In this document: positions 48,331-64,000 of the stretch, in pieces | Layout of the letters: every line of letters begins with the position of its first letter | Numbering within the stretch: position 1 is the stretch's first letter | NCBI RefSeq assembly: GCF_024713975.1 | Contig: NC_091107.1 | Location: 14,435,501 to 14,499,500, forward strand | DNA: 64,000 bases | Reading direction: 5' to 3' | From: Paralichthys olivaceus | Taxonomy: Eukaryota > Chordata > Actinopteri > Pleuronectiformes > Paralichthyidae | Position numbers and translations under genes: made by a program | The notes under the pieces: generated by a model | What the model saw: the letters and a program-made list of their open reading frames with translations, nothing else | Database searches by the model: none | What the model was told of the DNA's origin: nothing

Positions 48331-49636
48331 ATACCATATCATATAAGAATGAATACACACAGTACTAACTTTGCTAATATCACAACAAATATTAAACCTA
48401 AGCCCCTGTGAGCAAATATGTGGAGGCCTTTACAATGTGACTAAGAATATATTACAGTGTCCCTGACAAATCAAAACACACTATGACAAATAAGAAAACA
48501 AAACAAATCGCAAATGGCACAAATTAAAAAAAGGTAGACAGGTAGTGTGAGGATGCAAGTGGAAAAGTCAAAGTGACAAGTGTATTCTGGTTATTGCAAA
48601 TGTTTTATAGATATTACACATGTGGATGTAAATAAGTTAACTTTGTTTTGTTATGTGAACGTTGCTATGGAATTTTCCTAGACACTGTCTCTTGTCCTCT
48701 CTGGGGCATAGTGCAACAGGCTGTTGTGTTTGGGAAGTGCGAGAGCGTGGCGAAGGTCAAAGGCTTCACTCCCTAGACATCACAGATATGAGACTGCGTA
48801 AGCAGGCACTACTGTCTCCATAACTAGAAAATACATTTGATTGTTTAGGAACAAGCAGACCCATAGATTAAATGATCTGTTGGGGTTTAAAGTGTGACTG
48901 CAGGAAAGCAGACTTCAGAATATGAGAGAGCATCATGCACAGATGTGGTGTGGATGATTTTTGATTTTATCCTTGACCATTGATCAGCAGATTTTCCACA
49001 ACAAACATTTTTGTTGTCATTTTTTGTTTGTCTCATTTAGCGAGGGAGACCAGGAGGCAGCTAAATGTATAAATATGCTCATTAGCGGTCTGTGTATGAC
49101 ATCCCCTTGGAAGCAATTAGGATGTGCTTCAAAATGACAGTGAGACCAAAGTTGACCCACGCACAATACCTGGAGAATAAATTAACTTGGTGTTAATATG
49201 ATGAAACGCAAGTGTAACCCGTATACACTTGTGTTTAATTGCGTATTAGGTTATTATGAATATTGTTTGCATATAAGATCGATTTAAAAAGATAATCGAA
49301 GAAATTCAAAGTGAAGGGACCCTATCTGAGCGGGGTCAATAAAAGAATCTTAATAATTAAAACAGGAGTTATGTGATATGCCAGTTTCAGCTATAACATG
49401 AAAGGGATAACACTCCAGTTTACAGACACACACTTAACATGATTTCATATATGATTCCTTTCGTAGCGGTTCAGCTGTGTATAGTTTGAAAAAATACCCC
49501 TGACCTCTTTACACTCCCCGATCTCTCAGATCCTCTGATCGCTCGCCCCTGGCAGCTCCTCGGTCGAGGCTGAAGTGGTGAACAGTCAGTCTTTTACAGT
49601 AAACTACTCCCCATTTGTTGATACATTTAAAATCAA
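48331..49636. other. Intergenic region, no gene seen
   Basis: Nothing recognisable on either strand: no long open frame, conserved exon or RNA gene. Confidence 0.4.
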
Positions 49637-49850
49637 ACTCAATTAATCAAATAAAACTTTATTTGTATCACCAAATCTCAAATCCCAATTTGCCTCATAA
49701 GACTTAACAAGGTGAGATTTCCTCTGCCTTTAACCCTCAACAAGAGTAAGGAAACAACAATTAACAGCGGGAAAAAATGTAAAAACCTCAGAGAGAGCTG
49801 CAAGTTAATGATCCTTCTCCCTCAAATATGCGTGGAACATATCACATAAA
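49637..49850. repeat. Teleost interspersed repeat, older copy
   Basis: The stretch with CTTTATTTGTATCACC, CTTAACAAGGTGAGATTTCC and TTAACCCTCAACAAGAGTAA is a diverged copy of the element at 52485-52710. The two share landmark phrases in the same order and orientation. Confidence 0.65.
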
Positions 49851-50924
49851 AACTATATTTACAAGATTCATGAGAGACATAAATTCAGTTGTATCGATAT
49901 ATAAATTGTAATTTAATCTTGGTATTGCCAGTAATAGTAGTATATGTAATAGACATATTGTATATGCAAGCATTCTAGTTGTAATCATAATCAACGATTA
50001 TCAACTGATACTGCGATCCATTGTCGATGATTCACAGGAGATTTAAGACTTAAAACTTAAGACCCTTATTTTCCCACACGCATTTGTGTGTGCTACAGTT
50101 GTTTTTATTCATTTCATCATTTTTATCCTATCTTATATTTTATTTCACCCTTTGTTGCAGCTTCAGGCAGCGTCTATGACCATTATAACTTCAGTGTTGA
50201 TCATATAAACAGAACTGCAGCCATTGTACAATTCAGTAGGTCACAGATTGGGAATATCACCTCTGGGTGTCAGGCCCATGTGTATAGATGTCTGTGTGAA
50301 ACACTGAGGATTGGGAATATTTAACATGCATTGTAGTTGCATGTTATATATTCAATATAATCCATTTGCAGTATAGTGCCAGCTTCCTAAGTGTAAAGGC
50401 AAACTGATGCAAAGTCAAAAACAGACTCCTCTCCTCTGTGTTTTGTAAAATCTATAGTTTCACTGAATAAAGAGGAAAATACTCTTTACAATATATAATC
50501 AAACAATAATTAAATAACAGTGTAAAGATAAATCAAGATACTTATACATGTATTCCTTAATAAACATAGAGATTTCAGTAAGTTGTTCTTACCCTAACCT
50601 AAACCTTGTACATCACGCTCAATTGACCTGCAGTGTACATTTAAGCATAAACGATTGGAACTAACCTTAACATAATCACTATCTAATAAAATATATGGGT
50701 CAGTTAATTGCTTTGCAGTGAAGAATAAGATTCATGCATGCAACACCCTCATTAAGTACAATAGTGAAGAGTAAGGATTTGACGAATGATCACCTGACTT
50801 AATTCCATAGGGGAAGAAGAGTAAAGGGTAAAAGGCTGCTTGCAACAGTTAGACACAGATGGGTGGGGGTCAGTGTACATAGTGCAACACTCTGCAGTAG
50901 ATTCTGTATTCTGAGTTTGTAAGA

Positions 50925-51866
50925 ATGACGAATTTCTCTGAAGTGACGTCTTTCCTTCTATCTGATTACTATGGCATGAAGGACCTGAAGCTGCTGTACT
51001 TCTGCATTTTCCTGATTTTATACATAACTATTATTGTTGAAAATGTTGCATTGATTAGACTTGTCTATCGTGAAAAGCACCTGCATGAGCCGATGTATTT
51101 GCTGCTGTGTAACCTGGCTGTGAATGGATTGTATGGAGGCACCGCTCTGCTGCCGGCAGTGCTGAGCATCATGCTGTCACACTCCTATGAGATATCTCTG
51201 TCGCTGTGTCAGACACAGATCTACGCCGTTCACTCATTTGTCATCATTGAATTCACAATTCTCGCTGTGATGAGTTATGACAGATATGTGGCCATTTGTT
51301 ACCCGCTGCCATATCATGCGATCATGTCACAGAGACTTGTGAAACTCATCATTTTCATGTGGCTGTACCCCTTGCTGGCATTTTTAATTGTTTTCATTTT
51401 CACTCTTCAGCTGAGGTTTTGTAAGAGAACCATTGAGAAGTTGTACTGTGTTAACTACCCTCTGGTGAAACTTGCCTGCACAGATACTTCTGTTATTAAC
51501 ATAATTGGCCTATTATCTGTAGGTGTCTGTGCATTACCACAGCTAATCATGATCTTTTATTCATATGTACACATCCTAAGAATATGTGCGCTTTCATTCA
51601 GCAAATCTGGTTTCAAAGCCTTAAAGACTTGCATGCCGCACCTACTAGCAATCGCTAACTTCACCATCGGGTGTTTTTTTGAAATAGCACAAAGTCGATT
51701 CAACACTAGTAACCTGCTTTACGGAATAAAGTTGTTTTTATCATTGTACTTTTTGATATTCCCACCCATCCTTAATCCAGCAATCTATGGTTTGGGTATC
51801 AAAGGCATAAGAGTGCAACTGTTTAAGCATTTCAGCAGAAAAAGTAGGCAAGTGCGAATGATGTAA
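50925..51866 (+). CDS. Odorant receptor (fish type I OR), copy B
   Basis: A seven-transmembrane odorant receptor of 313 residues in one coding exon. Glycosylation site N3-F-S; TM1 N40; LHEPMY at 53-58; TM3 cysteine C95; MSYDRYVAIC at 116-125; KTCMPHLLAI before TM6; NPAIY from N284. It has the same segment as copy A in the second extracellular loop (LYCVNYPLVKLACTDTS) and clearly belongs to the same subfamily, so the pair is a tandem duplication. The frame is intact with a basic C-terminal tail, consistent with a working receptor. The ATG at 50925 is chosen because it gives the standard N-terminus with a glycosylation site. Fish delta-type assignment is likely but not certain. Confidence 0.95.
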   Translation: MTNFSEVTSFLLSDYYGMKDLKLLYFCIFLILYITIIVENVALIRLVYREKHLHEPMYLLLCNLAVNGLYGGTALLPAVLSIMLSHSYEISLSLCQTQIYAVHSFVIIEFTILAVMSYDRYVAICYPLPYHAIMSQRLVKLIIFMWLYPLLAFLIVFIFTLQLRFCKRTIEKLYCVNYPLVKLACTDTSVINIIGLLSVGVCALPQLIMIFYSYVHILRICALSFSKSGFKALKTCMPHLLAIANFTIGCFFEIAQSRFNTSNLLYGIKLFLSLYFLIFPPILNPAIYGLGIKGIRVQLFKHFSRKSRQVRMM

Positions 51867-52484
51867 TGCCAAGAGGGCTGTTGTTATTGTAAAAGAGCCT
51901 CCTGCTTGGTGCCAGGAATACTGAGGCCTCTGGTGAAGAAACATGACAGTCGTAATCTCCTGCTGTTTAATCGGATTTGCAAAAGCAGACCTGCCGATGC
52001 ACAGAAACATGTGGACTGTTTCTAATGCATGTCATGCCTCTCGGAATTACCACAGCATCAGCAGGCTGTAGCTCAGGCTTTGTGCATGTACAGTAATTGA
52101 ATGTCTTATCTTCCACGGACCATGAGTTATAACGCAGTAATGCTGTAAACACATACTGTCTCACCTGTCTTGATGTAAATATACAATATAGGCCTGTAGC
52201 AGTGAAATGTTAAAACACATCTTTGTCTTTCACACATTGTCCTGTCTGTAAAAAAGCCACTGTTTGTTTACTTGTCTTGGTTGATGCAGTGTTTCAGTTA
52301 AGAATAAAAGTGGTGATGGAAATCTAAAGTCTCTTTTTTAGGAGTTAGGATCATAAATGATGGAGAGGGGGGTGAAAAGAGGGGGAAAATCATTTCCAGT
52401 GTAAAAGATTAACAAACAAATATTAGTTTGGTGTTCAGTATTTTATGTGTAAATGAATCAATATGATTATTAACAAATTCAATC

Positions 52485-52710
52485 AATCAATCAAATTTTA
52501 TTTGTATAGCCCATATTCACAAATCACAATTTGTCTCATAGGGCTTAACAAGGTGTGACATCTTCTGCACTTAACCCTCAACAAGAGTAAAGAAAAACTA
52601 CCATAAATAAAACCTGTTAACGGGGGAAAAAACATAGAAACTTTAGAGAGAAACAAATGTGAAGGGTCCCTCTCCCAGGACAGACAGAAGAGCAATAGAT
52701 GCCATGTGTA
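52485..52710. repeat. Teleost interspersed repeat, better-preserved copy
   Basis: Begins with a CAATCAATCAATC run, then TTTTATTTGTATAGCCCATA, CTCATAGGGCTTAACAAGG, CCCTCAACAAGAGTAAAG and GGTCCCTCTCCCAGGACAGA. I recognise it as a family widespread in fish genomes. It is the same family as 49637-49850. Confidence 0.7.
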
Positions 52711-52867
52711 ACTGAGAACTAAATCAATAATTAACAGTAATTACAACATTGATCAGAAGAAACAAATTAAATACAAAAAATGATTTACCCATACACACTG
52801 TCATGCAAATGCACATACATTATATATACACTCATTTGCGTGAGTGTGTGGTGTAGATATTACTTAT

Positions 52868-53060
52868 GTTGGGTACTTGTCTTTCTTATGGGGACAGAAA
52901 GCAAGTCCCCATAACAAAAGACCTTTTCATATTTGAATGAAGATATGTTTTAGGTTTAGGGTCAGACAAGTAGTAACTATGGTTAATGTTAGAGTCTTCA
53001 GGGGACAATGTAATGAAGTCATGGAGACCCATCTGTGTGTGTGTGTGTGTGTGTGTGTTG
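52868..53060. repeat. Interspersed repeat ending in a TG microsatellite
   Basis: Contains GGGGACAGAAAGCAAGTCCC, a TTTAGGTTTAGGGT segment and CATGGAGACCCATC, then a TG dinucleotide run at 53034-53058. This arrangement is a common fish repeat. The element around 61980-62195 looks like a relative. Confidence 0.55.
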
Positions 53061-54736
53061 CACCTTAAATATTCGCACTGCCAGTTTCTGACAGGAAGCT
53101 CCACTCACCGCTGTTTCTCTGAGCAGGCACATTTCTTGCATTAAGGACACTGCTCTTGTGTGCCCTCCTCCACCACAGCTGCAGTCTCCTGCGTGATAGT
53201 TGGGTTCTTGGTCTTGCAACCCTTGAATGGAGGTTATATAATCGCTGTAGACTGTAGATAAAATTCATCAAGAGCTACAACATATGTGAAGTAACAAACT
53301 ACATCACTGGAAATGTTACACACATAAAGAGTCTGCTACCCATGGCTGAGTATCTGACTGACTCATCTGGCACAAATCATTCGCTGCTAAGCCAAATCTC
53401 AGGCCATTTTTAGTTCAGTTGAGAAAGTTAGAAGATTAACGATACATTTTAAACGTTTCATAACCATCAAGACTGAAGGTCAAGTATTGTTTAATACGTT
53501 ATATGACAGTTCAGTGTACAGCAGATCTTCTGTTACTCAAGAGCAACATGAACAAGTCGATACTGCTTTCAAATTCACGTTCTCCCTACGGCACTAAGAA
53601 ACTATTAGTTCATGATAAAACTCTGATAGAACAGGAACATTAAATAAAAAACTTTCAATGTAATTAACTGGGTTGTCCTGGCTCTCTAATATATTCTCTC
53701 TGGAGATATAATCTACATATATTATTGGAGACTGTATAATCCATAAACTATGCAACATACATTTAAATGCAGTTGGTCTATCTTGCCATCAGCACCATAG
53801 TGTGTGCAGACACTTTGACTAATGACATGGGATTAACTGTCATTTTGTGGTATTCAAACCTTAAGCACACTTGCTATTATCTTTAACGCTGTTCTCTAAT
53901 GTCACTACATTAATACAGTTACTATTCAGCAATGAGTGATATTTTTATAATAAAGTAAATAGACGGTAGATGACTTTAAAGCATTACTATCATTATGTAT
54001 GTTTGTACTGTATAGTGTCTGCGCTCATGGCTTTGCTGCTTGATGCAGAGGCCAGTAAAGAGGCTTCACTGCCCTCTTGTGGTGACAATGTATGAGATTG
54101 TGCTCCGTGTGTTTTGGACTATGTTGGTCTTTCCAAGATTGTGCACTGACACAAAGATTCAAACAAAATAATAAACTGAGGAGAAAAAATAAGAATTAAA
54201 ATGATACTAATACATAATATGAGGTATATATGTCCTTTTTCTTGAAAATGAAAGGAATCTAAATCCTAAATTTACTTCTGTCTATCTATCTATCCGTCTC
54301 TCTATCTATCTGTCTATCTAGCTATCCATTCATATATCCATTTCTGTAACCACAATCTCCTGCTGTCATAAGGAAGTAACTGAACTATACTAAGCTTCTG
54401 TTAAAAAACAACAAACATTTAGAATAGCAAGATTTTACCTGCTGGATTTGTTGTTTCAGTCTAAATGTCAACTGTAAATATCTTATAGGATATTAATATA
54501 CGTTGATGTGTTGATAATCTACTTTGGGCTGACTCAGTGCAGGTGTCAGAGGACTGCTGCAAGTTCCTCGTGGCTTCAGAACCACACCACTCTTTTCACA
54601 GTTAAAATACCAACATTGGACATATTTATTTCTACTTCACCTTTACAAGCTTATTCTGTTTTTGAGATTCGTTTTTTCACACCCTAGTGTGTGTTTGCAC
54701 TAGCTCCCCTGTGTAATTATATTAATTATCACTTAC
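53061..54736. other. Noncoding stretch with a TCTA microsatellite
   Basis: No gene recognised. A TCTA/TCTG tetranucleotide microsatellite lies at 54279-54328. A weak exon-like stretch near 53110-53215 (minus) is discussed under rejected items. Confidence 0.45.
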
Positions 54737-54841
54737 CATATCCGATGGTCTCCTATCTCCTAAGACGGCCTGAGGCTTGTACAAACCAGGAATATGTGTT
54801 TTCTGTTTGCATCTTATCATCATCCTGTTAGGACAGTACAT
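54737..54841 (-). other. Orphan exon-like segment
   Basis: On the minus strand a stop-free 105-bp segment (35 codons, beginning MYCPNRMMIRC) is bounded by a CCAGCAG acceptor and a perfect GTAAGT donor, in phase 0 at both ends. Its frame fits directly after the last cnksr2 exon found (56082-56281). However, the sequence does not resemble the known CNKSR2 C-terminal region, and I recognise no family. It may be an alternative exon, part of another gene, or chance. Confidence 0.25.
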
Positions 54842-55420
54842 CTGCTGGAGGGAGGAGAATGTAAAAATAAAACATGTAACAGTGTGTCTTGTGTGTGCCC
54901 GTGTCATACTTTATTTAATAAAAAAGAGAAACGGAGCTACAATGTGGCACACTTGAGAAATGTCAGTCAATTGGCATGGTAATGTGTTTTAGTTATACAA
55001 AGCATGCTTGTACATTAAACACTCAATAAATACAGTTCTTCCTCTTTCTGTGGGGAACACTTCAAAAAAAGAACCTCTCTGGGGGCAAATTGTAAAATAA
55101 GTCTTAGAAACACAATGTGGTAGAGGGGTGGACTCACTGAGAAATACAAAACCGTTTTACAAACAATCAGGTAGACGGCATGCATACAAAAATAGACAAC
55201 TATTCTCATCATTCCTTTGAAATTTACAAGACTATTTCATTATTGCCTAGCATTTTATTTTTGTGCCCTTGTTTGGAGGAAGAGCTTCCTATCTTCATCA
55301 TCCCTTGTCTTTCTTTGAGAAGTACAACGTACATTCACAACCACTGAGGCACAGAACTTGTTTTACTATTTGTATACTGTAAGTACCCCAAGTCACTGTT
55401 GCTGTAGTAATGTAATATTA

Positions 55421-55468
55421 CACATATACACACATATATATATGTGTATATATATGTGTGTGTGTTTA
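55421..55468. repeat. TA/TG/CA microsatellite
   Basis: An alternating purine-pyrimidine run of CA, TA and TG steps, partly self-complementary. Confidence 0.7.
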
Positions 55469-56015
55469 ACACCCTGTAAACCCATGGAACAAACGTACCC
55501 AATATTCATACACACATGCATAACAAAATTTTGTGTACATCCAATAGCTTTGTTATCAATTCCTCTGTCAAAGCCTTTCAGAGCAGCTGTACACGACTCC
55601 CCTGCATGTTGTTGCAGTGAAGGGAGGTGGCCATGCATGTGAGCGATGAATTACAAAGCTCTCCGACAAATCTCAAAGAGGACACAAAGTGCTTAAATGC
55701 CAGTCAGAAACCTTGATGAGCCCACAAATTCAGTCTGTCAAGCCAGACATCTTATTTTGCCTTCTAGTGACAGCCCTCATCTTGAAAACGGCGAGGTCAG
55801 ACGGAGCTCCTGCGCAGTAAGTAAAAGGAGAACAGATGGACAGGTCAAGCAGGGAAAAAGATTTTTGGTGCCTTTTTATCTCCAGCGAAGGAATGCTGGC
55901 TGTGTGAGGCATTTGATCCTGACAGGTTACCCTAAAAAACCCAAGGATCGGTTTGTGTCTTGAAGAGGGACATTCTGCAATTAAAATGGAGTAACTGATT
56001 AGGCAAATACAAAAC

Positions 56016-56046
<31 letters not shown>
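56016..56046. repeat. TA microsatellite
   Basis: About 15 TA dinucleotides with a single interruption, within the cnksr2 intron just downstream of its last recognised exon. Confidence 0.7.
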
Positions 56047-56078
56047 ATAAGAATATAAATGCTTTAAACATGTAGTTA

Positions 56079-63769
<7,691 letters not shown>

Positions 63770-64000
63770 CTGCAGGGACAAAACAGAAGCAAACGCACTC
63801 AGCTCGGCTCTGCACAGACTTTATGAAATATAAAATACACTTTGAAAATATGTCATATCAATATCAAGTATTTTGTACAGTTCTGCTGCACACAAATGAA
63901 CTGATAAAACTATGTAACTCCCGTCTGCCTTCGATCAGATAATAACATTTCAAAAGACTTCCTTTACAACATTAAAAGGCGTTAAAAAGTCTACAGAGGA

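Noticed and set aside
53110-53220. Minus-strand exon-like stretch with a GTGAGT donor and a frame ending in a stop
   Set aside because: No recognisable protein, competing frames of similar quality and adjacency to a microsatellite repeat. Considered as the cnksr2 end but it does not match the expected C-terminus.

Overview
This window comes from a ray-finned (teleost, probably percomorph) fish genome. The evidence is multi-exon genes with GT-AG introns, two fish-type odorant receptors, teleost-type beta-defensins, a vertebrate CNKSR2 gene, a Gypsy chromovirus and many typical fish interspersed repeats. It is not prokaryotic, and I see no CRISPR array, operon or tRNA/rRNA gene.

Region 1 (1 to about 39,298) is a near-perfect tandem array with a 2,616-bp period. 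I count 13 units, starting at 1, 2617, 5233, 13219, 15835, 18451, 21067, 23683, 26299, 28915, 31531, 34147 and 36768. The array is already running at the left edge of the window, so the true copy number is higher. The small open frames inside a unit look like noise. Each unit instead hides a compact three-exon gene on the minus strand for a secreted peptide of about 72 residues, with a signal peptide, a short acidic/proline-rich prosegment and six cysteines spaced C-X6-C-X3-C-X11-C-X7-CC. This is a beta-defensin. All 13 copies look intact and encode almost the same mature peptide, which is net acidic rather than cationic. Each unit also carries a broken LINE reverse-transcriptase fragment.

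Unit 3 is split by a complete, probably young Ty3/Gypsy chromovirus (6746-12109). It has LTRs of equal length that I see no difference between, a gag, a pol with protease, RT, RNase H, integrase and chromodomain, and a 6-bp target duplication. It sits about 380 bp upstream of the start codon of the unit-3 defensin.

Region 2 (39,299 to about 44,500) is a strongly diverged extension of the same repeat. It holds a canonical cationic teleost beta-defensin (40374-41299, minus) with the same exon structure, phases, promoter block and poly(A) signal position. It is the likely relative from which the amplified gene arose.

Region 3 (45.3-51.9 kb) has two intact single-exon odorant receptor genes on the plus strand. 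Region 4 (56.1-63.8 kb) has nine exons of the 3' half of cnksr2 on the minus strand, from just before the PH domain to near the C-terminus. Its 5' exons lie to the right of the window and its last exon(s) were not found. The rest is intergenic or intronic DNA with interspersed and simple repeats.

The main result is the defensin array: a multigene innate-immunity peptide cluster that short-ORF scanning misses entirely, with a canonical member at its edge, a prosegment that varies in 5-residue steps, and a recent retrotransposon insertion.
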